In this document: positions 23,822-36,736 of the stretch, piece after piece
Layout: every line of letters begins with the position of its first letter
How positions within the stretch are numbered: position 1 is the stretch's first letter
Assembly: GCA_035048485.1 (NCBI GenBank)
Contig: CM068583.1
Location: 63,484,306-63,548,305 of the forward strand
Direction of reading: 5' to 3'
DNA from: Pteria penguin
Taxonomy: Eukaryota; Mollusca; Bivalvia; Pterioida; Pteriidae
Length of the DNA: 64,000 bases
Program-made: the position numbers and the translations under genes
Notes under the pieces: generated by a model
The model's input: the letters and a program-made list of their open reading frames with translations, nothing else
Databases searched by the model: none
What the model was told of the DNA's origin: nothing

Positions 23822-24569
23822 CCTGTGTACAGGGAGTCACTGCCTTTGAGTAATAATCTCTCATATGAGAGGTAGTCCCCAACTTGTCTAATGCCATCAC
23901 TATGTAATTTGTTTAATATCTTCTTGTGACCTAGGTTTGAATCAAATGTTCAATGTGTGCCTATGAGACAAAAATTAACTGTTTTGACATAGAAGCCATC
24001 CGCGCCCCTATATTTAAAAAAAATTAGGAGCCCATAGTAGTGTTTGGTAGTCCACAAATAAATGCAGACTTTCTACCTTTTTCAAACATTATTCAATTCG
24101 TCAGATATACAGTTTGTATATACTTATCTAGATTTAATTCAAATTACTTTAACCATAGACAATTTTCTACTTATCTTTCAATTTAAAAATCACAATCATA
24201 ATCAATCACATCACCTTCATCCCCTGACACTTCTGAATCTTTATCCTCTTTCTTTTCTACCAGTCTCAAACTCTCCCTCCCCATTACTTTTCTGTCTGCT
24301 CTTTTTCTATAACGTGCACACCAGACTCACATATCTCCTGTGCATCTTCCCCTTCACTCTACCTCTCATAATCATTATTGTCATTCTTGTCTTTTTGCAC
24401 TCTGCCTCTCGTGAACCAGGGACTGAAGTTAATGGTTGCCGAGCCGGTCGTCTCTGACGACCACTTCACTTGAAAAAGTCTGGCAAAACAAACTTACTCT
24501 ATCGCTATTAAAGATGTATTACAGTATTTATTTAAATATTACCACAATTATGCTAGTATAAAGTTTTAC

Positions 24570-24839
24570 GATTATTGTTTTACATCATCCCACGATTATT
24601 TCACGTACTGTATAGGGTGACGGCATCTGCTTGATGCACTGCATACAAATTTAGACCTTTTCAACAGGCCCACACGAAGCAGTGAGGGATCTTTTACGTG
24701 CCACGCCTACCGTGACACAGGACCTAAGTTTTCACTGTCTCATCCGAAAGACAGAAAACCAGTGTGCCCAGGGCGGGAGTCCAACCCGGGACCTCTCTAT
24801 CATGAGTCGAGCACCTTATCCACTAGGCCACACCAGCTT
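24570..24839 (-). mobile_element. tRNA-headed SINE with target duplication
   Basis: Minus-strand SINE with head aagctggtgtggcctagtgg, B-box-like region gggttggactcccgcc and a conserved body. Flanked by the 9-bp direct repeat AAGTTTTAC (24561-24569 and 24840-24848). Confidence 0.9.
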
Positions 24840-25321
24840 AAGTTTTACAAAGAAATATTTCGAACTTTAAGAGAAATCAATAGTTTTGTTTTCCAAGACT
24901 GCGTCGGCATTCGCATACAACTGTACTGTAGTTACAGTTTGGGCCCACATCAACTTCAAACACTCGACAGACGGAGATGACCTAAGCACCCAAAGAACAT
25001 TGATATCAACAAAAGAATCGCTCAAACGCTAAAAATATGATTACACTATCAGTGAAACGGCAATAAATGTTTACCAACACTTGAGAATTTTAGTCGCCAT
25101 TCTGGCAATCAAGTTGGAAATTTCAGGGGCCCTGAAGCAAAAGTGGTCGTCTCTGGCGACTGCTAATTTTAGTTCCTGATTAATGTGTGACCTTGACCTT
25201 TGGACCTCAAAATAGAAAGACATCTTTTTTCTTCATGAACATCTTTTTTCTTCATGATTAAAAATAAATATTAATCGGGTTTGAATTGGACGAATAATGC
25301 TGGAGTCACATAACAGCAGTA

Positions 25322-25563
25322 ACAGGGAGTTGCATTAAAACTTGCCCTGTCCCATTTGTGACTGAATTTGGCACTGGGTAACCATCAAATCATGTAGTAC
25401 TCACTCATTTGACGACTGAATAATAAATTTTGTCCCGCAAAATATCTGTGTTGTTCTTTTTTGTTATTTAGTTTGGATCCAAGTAATGGTAATCATTTGT
25501 GTGCTTATTTAGATTCAAAAGTGTTATGCTGATAGTGGTATTAAACACCCCTAATAACAAGAT

Positions 25564-25623
<60 letters not shown>

Positions 25624-26087
25624 CTACTAGTGTCTACACTTTACTTGGAGGATAAGGGACTGGGTAAGAGAAATGATGAAATAGAGAAAAGAGGCAAGGA
25701 TTGGGTGAAAGAAGAGATGAGGATCAGGATGGAACAGAGGATGAGAGGCAGGTAGATGGAGAGGATGGGAAGCATATTGACTGAGAAAGTGACTCTGATT
25801 CATAAAATGTTGAAAGTAATGTTGAAATTAATAGAAACCTGATGGAGTTAGAACTGGGAATGGAAATTTAACTTTAGCAGTTATTTTTTCTTCAAATTTC
25901 TATGTGTACAGTGTTTATCACTTTATGTTCATTATAATAAAATAGTGAATTTCAAACTTTGTATCCTTTTCTATCATCATGATAATTAAATGCAGAAAAA
26001 AAAAATTGGGCCCCTAAAATATGGTTGGGCTCCCAAGGAGTCTAGTTGGCTACCAAGGTTTTCGAGTTAACCCAACTCCCTGAATGA
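25322..26087. mobile_element. CAGGG-ended inverted-repeat element
   Basis: Left end cagggagttgcattaaaac; the right end read in reverse is cagggagttgggttaactc. Inside are an acidic, coding-like stretch (about 25690-25810, rich in gat/gag codons), an (AT)n tract and a 'gggcccctaaaatatggttgggctccc' style block. The CAGGG ends suggest a hAT-like origin. No clear 8-bp target duplication was found. Confidence 0.45.
25566..25617. repeat. (AT)n microsatellite
   Basis: About 26 uninterrupted AT dinucleotides followed by a short tgtgtg. Confidence 0.95.
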
Positions 26088-27190
26088 TACTTTTCTCTGA
26101 TCAAATGTAACCTTGACCTTTGGTACTCGAACCAAAAGGTGTCGTCATCTCCTCATGATAAAGCACATATCCAAATTTGTTTTGACTCAAATGTTTGGTG
26201 CTTAAGTCATCACTCAGTCTCTGAAAAAATGTTGTGATGGAGAGTAAGGGACAGAAAAACAAATGACAGAGAAGAAACCTATAGCTCTCCCCAGTGAGCT
26301 GATAGGGCACTTATGATGGGAAGGAACAATTAGTACTCTAACTTGATGTGAAAAACCGATATACCGAAGTTAAGACTTTATAAGTATAATGGAAAAGTGT
26401 GCAAAATAATTACTGGGACCTAAAGGTAACACTTGGGGAGGGGCACATATCCTCACTTTCAAAGAAGAGGCACAAGTATGTCTGTATTTCCCCCCCCCCC
26501 CCCTTTCCCCTCAATTTTCTAAGTATTTTAATTTTTCCTTAAATTTGGATCAAACAAACAATCACAAAAAGTTGCTAAAAACATGTAAAGAGTTGTTTAA
26601 AAAACAGTTTTGTTTCTCTATTTCTATTTTTCATCTATTCATTTAAGTTTTTATCATTATCATTATCTTTGGGGCTTTTTTTATTTTTAGTTGCTTGGGT
26701 GGTTATTTTTTTTTCGCTTTTGCTTGACAGATTTATCTGATTTCAGTTCAGGAAATTTGTTTAGTTGATTAAATTTTTCTCACTAAGCTATTCCATTGAT
26801 TTAGAATTGTTAAACTTCAATGAACAAGTTTTAACTGTAACATAATGCATTGTTAACAGTATGTCCTCTTATGATTAACACTTATATATTTGAAGTCATT
26901 TTAGTTGGTAATTACAAAGTAAACAGTGCTTCCTTATCCTTTTTATGTTATTGTTGAATAACCGCCCGTTATGCCAAAATCATTTAATTCTATATGTAAC
27001 ACGAATTTTGATTGGTTTAAAAATTATTGGTATATTTCATCACCAAAATTTTTTCTTTGACTATGTAATTTCCCAAGTTTTCTTAATATTCACACCACTG
27101 TGGCAGAAATTTTACATGTGTTGAGAAATAATGCAGATGTATGTACCAGCTTCTGAGTATATGAAACATATTTGAAAGGAATTAAATGAT

Positions 27191-27319
27191 AAGGAATGAA
27201 TCTAATTTGTTTTTTGTTGGATGGAGGTACACCTCTCAGTCTACGCACAATGATGCAGTTTTCTGTCCTTTTTTTCGTGGTATACCTCCATTGAAGGAAA
27301 AAAATTAGATTCATTCCTT
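27191..27319. mobile_element. 129-bp MITE-like inverted-repeat element
   Basis: The left end aaggaatgaatctaattt pairs with the right end aaattagattcattcctt. Complementarity continues to tggaggtac / gtatacctcca. Flanked by AATGAT on both sides (27185-27190 and 27320-27325), a probable 6-bp target duplication. Confidence 0.75.
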
Positions 27320-28446
27320 AATGATAGACGCAATGCATACGCAAGGACTGTTCAGTAAAAAAGAACAGTACATTTGATAATGATTAACAATAAATTTCAT
27401 ACCTCAAATTAAATGAAGTTCTTTCCTGGTCGACCTTGCTCAATATGAGGAATGATTAGAAGACAGTTTGTACTTATAAACACATTGGCAGTCGCCCAAT
27501 CCTATACCACTACATGAATTTATTAAACTAATTTATTAAACGCAGAACTTTACATCACCAGAAAAACATAATGTGGCTGCCATGCTACTATGACCTCCAC
27601 GTGTGGAAAAGTTGGTATTGGTCAAGAACTGTAGTCAAACAATGACCTATATATTACGCCTCACTCGTGCTACACGTTTGAGAGTACATACAGGCATGTC
27701 AGATGGACTGAATTTGTATACTCGAGGAATTTCCACATTAATATTTACATAATAGAGCCAATGGAAGTGCATTGGAAACGATTGACTAAATATTCGGTAA
27801 TCCTCCTTAACCTTAAGTGTGGAATGTATACAGGAGTGACGGAATTCATATCACAGTTCACGATTACTGAAATAACGTAGATCTACGGTGGTAATGACTA
27901 CATTAACATAACCGTGGATCTCGGGCTGAAAGATTCGTTTTAATCTATGACTACAACCCATGTTTATCTACGATTATACATTATTAAATTCTCCTAGATC
28001 AAGATAAAAATTACTGCAGTAACTCAAACATGTCATTACATTAGCATAAGTATGTAACATTTACCGCGGCTAACATCACGTCATTTCATTTACCTAAAAA
28101 GTAGCTAGATTCCGACTTATGCCTTATCTCACATGACAACATAAATGTATCGTCTTACCTGCAATGAAAAGTCTTGTGACGCAGAAAAGGAGTTTAGCAA
28201 AACAAATTTATTCCGGCGCATAAAACCACGCCAACACGAAAGGAAAATCGATTCGATGTGCTCAAGTGTCGACGCTACACAGGTTTATGTGTACAGCGTA
28301 GGATACAACAATTATGCCTATTCGCTGTATCATGGGCTTAATGCTTGATCAGCCATCAGTAATATGAGGCATTTACTAGTAGCAAAATAATTTCAGAAAA
28401 GGAGATCGGTATGGCGTTATCAATAAAAATGTTCTACCTTTCTAAA

Positions 28447-28713
28447 TCCGGTGTGGCTCAGTGGATAAGGTGTTCGGCTAGTGACCGAGAGGTCCTGGGT
28501 TCGACTCCCGCACTGAGCACACCGGTGTTCTGCCTTTCGGATGAGACGGTAAAAACCGATATCCCTTGTCACGGCAGTCTTAGCACGTAAAAGATACCTC
28601 GCGGCTTCGGGATGGTCCGTTGCAAAGGTATAAATTTCTATGCAATGCATTAGACAATGCCATCACTACACAGTGTACACGAAATAATCGTGGAGTGACG
28701 TAGAACAACGCTT
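28447..28713 (+). mobile_element. tRNA-headed SINE
   Basis: Head ccggtgtggctcagtggata, B-box gggttcgactcccgca, body through gatgagacggtaaaaaccg and gcggcttcgggatggtccg, tail cgtggagtgacgtagaacaa. Target duplication not clear. Confidence 0.82.
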
Positions 28714-29271
28714 TTGGCGGATTTCAGAATACGTACTATACGTCACCGGTGATTCTGGGTGTCATGTCACTGTCTATATTGGCCTAGATGTAGATGCCTG
28801 AGGAGTTTGGTTAGGACGCTTGCGAAAATGCAACTTTAAGCTCTTCTGTAACAATTCTACGGGGGTTTGCCCGTAAAATACGATCGGAAATATGTAAAAC
28901 ATGCATCGCTCTTAATGTTTAAGTTTAAAGCTTTACCCCAAATGTTCCGACAATAGAGAATACAATAACAGTATTAACCATAATAACTCTTACTACCATT
29001 ATGTACCCTTATCCGACTCGTAATTTTGACCTAACTCGTCAACTTAAAACGTTATAATAGCAACAAGTCGGTAGACAAAATTTACACTAAATCCTCTTGG
29101 TCAATATTGTCTATGCCATTTTTCATGTTTACTACTTTCAATGCTATAAGACACTCTATATATGCACATTGTAACTCCAACACAATGCACAAATTACACC
29201 GCTTTTATTTACGAAATTCACACTTTGATTGTTTTTAAATAATTATTTTACTGACCAACTACATGTAAATA

Positions 29272-29359
29272 TGTTGTTTGTCAACTTTCAAATTCTACCA
29301 ATTTTTAAGTGAGTACCACACTCAAAAATTGGTAAAATTTTAAAGCTAGCAAACGACAC
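29272..29359. mobile_element. Fold-back element, about 40-bp arms
   Basis: Left arm gttgtttgtcaactttcaaa... and right arm ...agctagcaaacgacac are inverted. The central arms accaatttttaagtgag and actcaaaaattggt flank a loop of only a few bases. Confidence 0.6.
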
Positions 29360-29812
29360 ATACCACATACTATGACCAAGTTGTATATCAATTGGTTACA
29401 TCTTGACAAAGTCATGAAATTTCTATTTCCTGACATTGCATTTTGTGAAAAAGTGTCAGTCCTCAGTAGATTGAGATTAAATCGATTTTCATCTTCTTCA
29501 TTGTTGAATATTACTACACATAGCTTTACATTACAACTTTAATAAAACGTATTGCAGTAGAACGAAACGGAGCCTTGGCTTGCGAAGATGATAAAACAAG
29601 AAACCGCTAAAGACGGTATGGCCGGATTGCAAAGCAAATTCGAAACAAGGTCAAGATCACAAGATCTAAAGTCATGGTATCAATTAAAAGCACTCGTCAC
29701 AGGGAACCTATGTGTGAAGTATCAAAGCCTCATCCTTATTGTTTCAGAAGATATAGCCAACTTTATAGTTTCTTAAAAGTAGGTCAAAGTCAAGTCAAGG
29801 TCACTAAGTCGA

Positions 29813-30071
29813 TATTTTGATTGATTAAATATTGTTTTACGTCACTTTACGATTATTTCACGTATATCGTGACGGCATCTGTCCGATTCATTGCATACAA
29901 ATTTAGACCTTTCCAACGGACCCACCCGAAGCAATGAGGGATCTTTTACGTGCCACGCCTACCTTGATACGGGACTTCAGTTTTTGCTGTCTCATCCGAA
30001 AAACAGAACACCAGTGCGCCCATGGCGGGAGTCGAACCCTGATCCTCTCGACCACGAGCCGACACCGGCTT
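29813..30071 (-). mobile_element. tRNA-headed SINE with shortened head
   Basis: Minus-strand SINE body and B-box (gggttcgactcccgcc) present. The A-box part of the head ('gtggcctagtggataaggtgc' region) is deleted. Flanked by CTAAGTCGA (29804-29812 and 30072-30080). It interrupts a 'ggtcactaagtcgaaagtcacgg' type dispersed repeat spanning about 29600-30270. Confidence 0.85.
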
Positions 30072-30385
30072 CTAAGTCGAAAGTCACGGCATAATTTGAA
30101 AGCTCTGGTCATAAGGAACCTATGTGGAAAGGACTATGTTTATACCATTCCTGGTTTATACTCCTCTTAGTTGCTGACATTTTGCTTAAATCATAAACTC
30201 TCACCAAAATGTTGACGGACAGACAGGTGGACAGACGGACATCACCAATCTATAGATCGGTATTGCTTTGTAATCCGACAAAAAAAAAATCAAAATTGCA
30301 AGAGAGCATTTCTTCATTTTGCAACGTTATTCATGATCGCTGTCATTTTGTTACATACATTTTGAGATAATTTTAATACGGCAGT

Positions 30386-30545
30386 AGTCAGGGGTGGATG
30401 CAGGATTTTAGTTTAGGAGGGCGTGGGAACAACCCAAAAGCGAGGGGTCTGAGGACGCCTAGGCCCCCAGTGGGTCCAGGTCCAGGGCAAAACCCTGATA
30501 GGGCGTTCAAGGGGGGGGGGGGGCCAAAGCCCCCCGACGGAACAT
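30386..30545. repeat. Decayed GTGGATGCAGG-type element with G run
   Basis: caggggtggatgcaggatttt resembles the cagtggcggattcaggattt end at 31769. It is followed by gggcgtgggaac and a run of G near 30511. Probably a fragment of the same element family. Confidence 0.35.
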
Positions 30546-30988
30546 GGTTTTAATAGTTTTAAAACCTACAAAATACGTCGAGAAATGGCCATTTTGTACA
30601 GTCAAGACACTGTATATGCAAATCTATCCATATTATTAGAAGTCTTGAGAGTAATAATTGGGAGCAATGAAAAGTACGTTTTGGGAAAAAATTGCTTTAC
30701 TAAATAGGAAAGGTAATGTTCAAAACAAATTTCGATGATTACTTAAAGACTTCAAATGTAATCGGTCTATGCAATACAAGCATGTGTATTGTTATTGTAA
30801 TTTGACTATTTATGCTGTTTTGCGGTAATAAACGAATACGCTACAAATTTGTAAAGAAAAAGTATTGGTAGATCTATGTAAAACAATGTAAACATCTATT
30901 AACTATATATAGTTTTTTTCAATAAGAATTATAAAAAGTCCGTGTCTTTGTTGAAGTGTTTCAAGAGCACACTTCATGAAAGGTTAAG

Positions 30989-31073
30989 ACAAAACACTGG
31001 TGTGGCCTGGGTGGGAGTCGAACCCGGGAAATCTCGGCACGAGCTCACCTTATCCACTAGGCCACACTGCCTT
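30989..31073 (-). mobile_element. Truncated SINE head
   Basis: Only the tRNA-like 5' region is present on the minus strand: ggcagtgtggcctagtggat, gggttcgactcccaccc and gccacaccagtgt. The body is absent. Confidence 0.7.
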
Positions 31074-31768
31074 AAATTCTTAATAGCAATTCAAATCCCT
31101 GCCCTTTAATGATTACAGTGGGGTATAAGTCAATTCATCTGAAACCAAAGTCGAACCCAACTGTATTTACAATTCTTATTTTATAACTGCTTTACATCAA
31201 TATATCAGGTATTTATTGAATCTGCTTGCCCGAGAAGTCATGAACACGTACCGTAGACACAGACAGACAGACGGGTGGACAGACATAAGTGGGAAGACAG
31301 GAAGACAAAGTGCGGACAAACTAACGGACTGGATGAATGACAAACGGCGGGCGAACATAAATCTCCTCAGGAAAGCAAGATTACTTTATTTCTCTGGTTC
31401 TCTTGATTTTGTTAGGTTACTGGTCAGGCATATATTATCGCAACAATTTAAAAAGTCTTTCTTATTATATTAAATTAGCTTAAGAAACTTTCACAGAATG
31501 CGCAAATACCACCCAACTACACGTAAATATCCAAACATTTCACCAAATACACTATTATCAAAAAGAGGAGATGATACATGTACATATTATCATTATCACC
31601 TCCTCTGTTTGTTTCCGTCTTCCTATCTATTCAACAGAATTTATACCTCTTGAATCTTCGAACTTTTCCGGTCTTATCTGTGAAAACTTTACACAAATAT
31701 AAAAATCAAAGGACTCAAAAGTCCTGAGATTCGGCTTTGCTGATTTTAATGTAATCATTTTACCATTT

Positions 31769-32979
31769 CAGTGGCGGATTCAGGATTTCAAGAAAATGAG
31801 GGGGAGGGGAACAAAAATTAGGTCTTTGTTGCAACTACATCGTCATTATACCTATGTACAAAATGCTAATAAAATTTGCTCTCTTCATACTATCTTACGG
31901 CAAAGAGTTTGCAATTGCTTGTATCTGAAATGAACATGCAATCGACAACTTCATGGCAACAAGTTTTACTGCACTGTTGTCACGAGTCGAAGCTGAGCCA
32001 AGGAACGATATTCCTTCAAGTGGGACATTAAATAACCATCTTATTCACGATTCTCATAATGTTTTAACATCATTTATATTTAGACACATACAACATTCAC
32101 CTAAATATTTATAACGCATTTTCATTATCAGAGGAAATGCGGGAAGATCGATCTATAAATTTGTCATATATGTGAAAAAGAACTAAAGTTCCAGAACATG
32201 TTGGGGAAAACTTTAATTGAAATATCTCGATAAAAACAAGCGATACAAGATCAAGACAAATGCTTTGTCCGGAGAATTGCACAATCGAGTACATCCGACG
32301 GTGTCGGTGGTAAACACATCGTAAAGCAGTCACAACTACATATTATTACGCGAAATTTGAAAACATTATTGCAACTCCTTTTTCGAGTTATTGAAACTAG
32401 TTTATGTTTAGCTTAAATTAACTGGGCTAAAGGTACATTGTGCTGATCAAGAATTTTTAAGACAACATCAGTAATTTTTCGGCACTTTATTTTTCAGCGG
32501 CGTAGTAAGCTCTATATCGGTAGTGAAAGTTATAACCCCTGAAAAGCGATGCCATTGAGTCTAGCGCTCTATGAGAGCGCCGACTCAAAAAATACGAGAT
32601 ATAGGATGTTGAATTTCAGATGCAGAAATATATCTAGATTTTCTTATTTATGACTCAATTCAGCTCTTCTGTTCTTTTGAGGTTTAAAGGAAGATTCTAT
32701 TCTCTTTTGATACATATTTGAAGTCAAGAGAATATTGTGAATATGCGCTACAATACCTATATAAAACGGTACAAAATTTCCGGAATTGTCAATTTAGCGC
32801 ATTATAGATGATGGCCTCACTAATGTGTCGAACTTGTCAGTACAGCAAGTGACGAAAATACAACCAAACCTATACTTTTTGAGGATTTCAAAGCATTTCG
32901 TAGCTTAAAACCGTAACTTTGTGAATTTTAGGGGGAAGGGGTTGCGCCCCCACGCCTCCCTCCTCTAAATCCGCCAATA
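31769..32979. mobile_element. 1.2-kb element with CAGTGGCGGAT termini
   Basis: Left end cagtggcggattcaggattt; right end tcctctaaatccgccaata, an imperfect inverted repeat. Both sub-terminal regions hold a gggggagggg / cccccacgcctccc block. Such ends are typical of hAT-like non-autonomous elements. The right terminus is degraded and no target duplication remains. A strong hairpin lies inside at 32557-32586. No transposase frame is present. Confidence 0.5.
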
Positions 32980-33503
32980 AGTATAGCGAAGAAACCAAAC
33001 TTTCGGTTGGTGTAGACAAGTCAAGTTGGACAGGGAAAACGAAAAAGAGACGGAGAAGTCTGTGTGACCAATTCAGAGACTACGTGCCAAAAGACTATGG
33101 CATCAACAGACAGTATATCACAGAGAGTGCCAACCATATGACAACTGGTACAGCAAATCAAGAAAAAACAGCATTAAAACTGGGTCAAGAAAATGACAGA
33201 AATTATGGTTGCAGAGTGCTGCGCAGTTTTCTTATATTTTTTATACAAATATTTGAGTCAAGATATAGCAATACTATTAATTTTATACTATTGCCACTGC
33301 AGTGTCCATGTAACACATTCTGATTTTAGTCAATATATTTGCTTTCCCATGCCATCATGGCTAGCCGTTCCGAGATGGTACTAGTAATTTAATCTTATGA
33401 CCACCTGACGCCACCTTTGATATACTGGACACTTCTTTGTTGTTCAACCAATTAATTGGTTGGAAAACCTTTTTTTCCCAATTTAACATGATGTAGGGCC
33501 TTA

Positions 33504-33594
33504 TGCCAGACATGCTACATTTTTGCCGGGATTTTCATTATGACGTCAATGCTAGCAGTGACGTCAGAGTAAAATGACGCAAAATTGTCTGGCA
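33504..33594. repeat. 91-bp imperfect palindrome with paired TGACGTCA sites
   Basis: Ends tgccagaca / tgtctggca, centre gctagc, with tgacgtca in both arms (33541-33548 and 33559-33566). It has the form of a small fold-back element and carries two consensus CRE octamers. Confidence 0.65.
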
Positions 33595-33818
33595 TGAAAT
33601 GAAAAATAAAAACTATAGGAAACGGGTCTACTCATGAACATGAAGCTGCCAACACCAACTTAATAATCTATGTCAAATACCAATTAGTTTTGATTGTTTT
33701 CTTAATTTTCTTTCGGATGTATTATAGAACTTTAGTACTGTATGATGATCGTTTAAAATTAAAGCTACTTTTGTGGTATCGCACTATCTGTTCTTAATGG
33801 TATCCAACGCTATATGTA

Positions 33819-34138
33819 ATTCACCCTTTCACAAAAAGCAATTTTTCATTGTGATGACGTATTCTGAGGTCCGACAAAACTCCGACAAATAACGCTTTTG
33901 TGTATGGCGTCATGAATTCACCCTTCCACGGTTCGTAAAAGAGCGTGACATTCAGTTTCTTTCCAATTGTTCTATCTGTGACGTCATAAACTAATGCGTT
34001 GTTTGTCGGAATTTTGTCAAGACATCGGATGACGTCATCACAATGAAAAATTGTGTTTTGTGGAAGGATGAATAGAACGATTGAAAATCGTCTGAATCAA
34101 TGTCACAATCTCCTACGAACCGTGGAAGAGTGAATGAG
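33819..34138. repeat. Interleaved inverted repeats (A-B-A'-B')
   Basis: Segment A (33819-33899, attcaccctttcac...) is inverted as A' (33991-34075). Segment B (33913-33972, gaattcacccttccac...) is inverted as B' (34076-34138). Both A and B open with the attcaccctt(t/c)cac motif. TGACGTCA occurs at 33979 and 34030. Likely two copies of one fold-back element in an overlapping arrangement. Confidence 0.65.
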
Positions 34139-34329
34139 CTTCGCCGTCCGTTATCATCCGTCAGGCGGCGCTTGTGTACTATGAGTTAGAAACGACGTTG
34201 AACGTTAGCAACCTTATGACGTCATAAGAACGCTTCATTGTTCTTTACGTCATCTTTGCGGGAATACGTTATATTTCCTCCCTTAACATTAGGACCGCAG
34301 TATATGGCGGCGAAGCCCATTCTATCTAT

Positions 34330-34620
34330 GCCCTACTTGAGCCAGGGTAGCTCAATCGGAAAGGTGTTGACACGCGAACGGGAGGCTCCAAGTCCTGGTT
34401 CAAGTTCATACGGTGGCTGGTCGGAGTCCTGCCTTTCAAATGAAACAGTAAACATCACAGTGTCATCGTAGACATGGCTGCAAAAGATCCTCAATGCTTT
34501 TGGGCAAGTCTGTTGTATAGTTCTAACCCTCTAAGCATCGTATTAGGCAGATGCCGGCATATGCCATGTCATGCAAATCCAAGTGCAATAATCTCGGAGT
34601 GAAAACAAGACCAAACAAAT
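34330..34620 (+). mobile_element. Old, diverged tRNA-headed SINE
   Basis: gccagggtagctcaatcgga, the degenerate B-box tggttcaagttcat, aatgaaacagtaaacatcac, ggcagatgccgg and caataatctcggagtg follow the SINE order with many changes. Confidence 0.6.
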
Positions 34621-35025
34621 AAATTTTGCCCTACGGAGTTTACAAAGTATCAAGAGAGCAAGTGTGCCCATACTGCTCACATGAGCACACTGTGAATTGT
34701 AAAGTATCAGATGGAACACTATCAATGCCTATATAGTATAATGCCCAATTCTATTATAAAATTTTGAAGCCACGTTAAAGACAAACATTTTTTCAATAAT
34801 GAAAACATAAAGATTAAAGATTTCTTCCGTTAATATGAGTTCAATCTGAATTATTTATCTCTCTGACATAGATTTGTTAACTGACGTTAAAGGAAAGGGA
34901 GTAGTATATTGAAATATCCATTTTAGGTACTTATTCACAGTTGAACTTGAATATTTGATAATATTTTATTTCAAATTTAAAACGGAAACATTTTTACAGG
35001 ATAGTGCACAAAAGAAATAAAACAG

Positions 35026-35500
35026 TTGTGTTTGTGAAACGTGAATGCCCTGTGCAGCAACAAAGTCCAAATAAGGCAAATTTTGCAATGTCCTTTATCA
35101 TGATTACACCCAAATCCATGGGAATATGCATGTGAAATAAGAAAGCCTTACCGCTACAAGATTTATAACCAATGGTTAGTTTTTGAAATGTCGATCAAAG
35201 GTCACGAGGTCAAAAATTATTGTAGCAACGGAAAGGTCTTGTCACGAGGAGTATGTATGTGAACTATAAAAGCCCTACCTTTTAAGATTTAAAAGTTATA
35301 ACCAATGTTAAAGTTTTTGAAACTTAAGTGAAAGGTCACAGTCAAGGTCACAAGGTATTAGTGAAGTATGCATGCAAAATATGAAGTCTATCCCTCATGG
35401 TTCAAAAGTGATGGCAAAGATTAAGTTGACAACAGACAAACACACAGATAAACAGACAGACAGGACAAAACCATATGGCCCTGATCTACCGATCTGGGGT
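35026..35500 (+). repeat. ggtcaaggtcac dispersed repeat
   Basis: Opens acagttgtgtttgtgaaacg and has 'aggtcacagtcaaggtcaca' cores and an acagacaaacacacag... tail ending near 'gatctaccgatctgg'. Same module order as 39237-39775 and 42358-42770. Confidence 0.65.
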
Positions 35501-36736
35501 ATAAAAAGATTTAATCCAAACTTAAGTGATCATTGTGATTGTGTTTCTTCATAATCATAATTGAAATATCGTAAATGGATATCTGTTGAACATAAGGAAA
35601 ATATCTCAGTACACAAAAAAAATAAAAAGAATTCAAATATATGTATTAACATTCATTTGTTTCTATCCAGACTTCGCTGATCAATTAGGTTGTTTTTCCT
35701 GATATCAAAACATGGAAATGAATATCTAAAGTGGTTATCTGTTGAATATATCTTAAGGTTTATCTTTCATAAACTTCCTCCCCTCCAGATCAAAATTAAA
35801 ATACAAAATATGTATGCATTATGCCATGTTTACATAGTCAGTTACTTCATACAGCTTGGACTTAACTAATGTTATAATATTACAATGACCCCTCACTTCC
35901 CATCTGAAACAAGATGACACTTACACAAAACATCTATATTAGATATTAGAATATATATAATGGGCACTTCATTTCCTGGGTGACTGGAAGTGGGAACAAT
36001 ACTCGAATAAACTCTTCCATTGATTTCTTCACAAAAACCTGCAGAATGTTTACATTTCTGCCTTATTCCTATCATATGTCAGTAACATTATAAGAATCAT
36101 ATACCTTTATAACAATTACTGAAATTATACTGCATTTCCTTTGGTACTTTAATTCTGACTTTTGTCGTCATAACTGGGTACACTGCAGCAGCCCATCATA
36201 ATCTGTTCCCTTCAGTTTAGAATCTAGCAAAATGCTGGAACACATGCTTCTACAACAATGTAATATGAAGTTTTTCACTTTTATGCTATATGCAGCTAAT
36301 CTGAAGTTTCTCTTCACATAGGACAGTACACCTCTGGACATATACTGCCCTATCCAGGATCTACCTTAGAACAGAAACACCATTCTAAGAATTTAATTTG
36401 CAATCACGATATTTACGATTACATTACCAGATAAGAAACAGAAAAAGACAGTATAACTAGATTGCAAATTAGAAACCATTAACATTAAACCTCACATGAA
36501 CAACCTTTTCCAGGTACCCTGTACATGTTTTATTTGAAGATGTTTCTCGATTGTTTGACCTCAGTATCGTTACTGGTACAAATGCAAAATCAGACTGTGT
36601 TCACTGCAGCATGAAATCAAGGTCATTAAATTTTGTGTCAATTGGGAAGAACTTATCAATGTCTATGAATATAAAGCCACTAAGTTTGACATATAAGTAT
36701 TATTTATTATTAATGGTATACAAGAGATCAAGCTAA

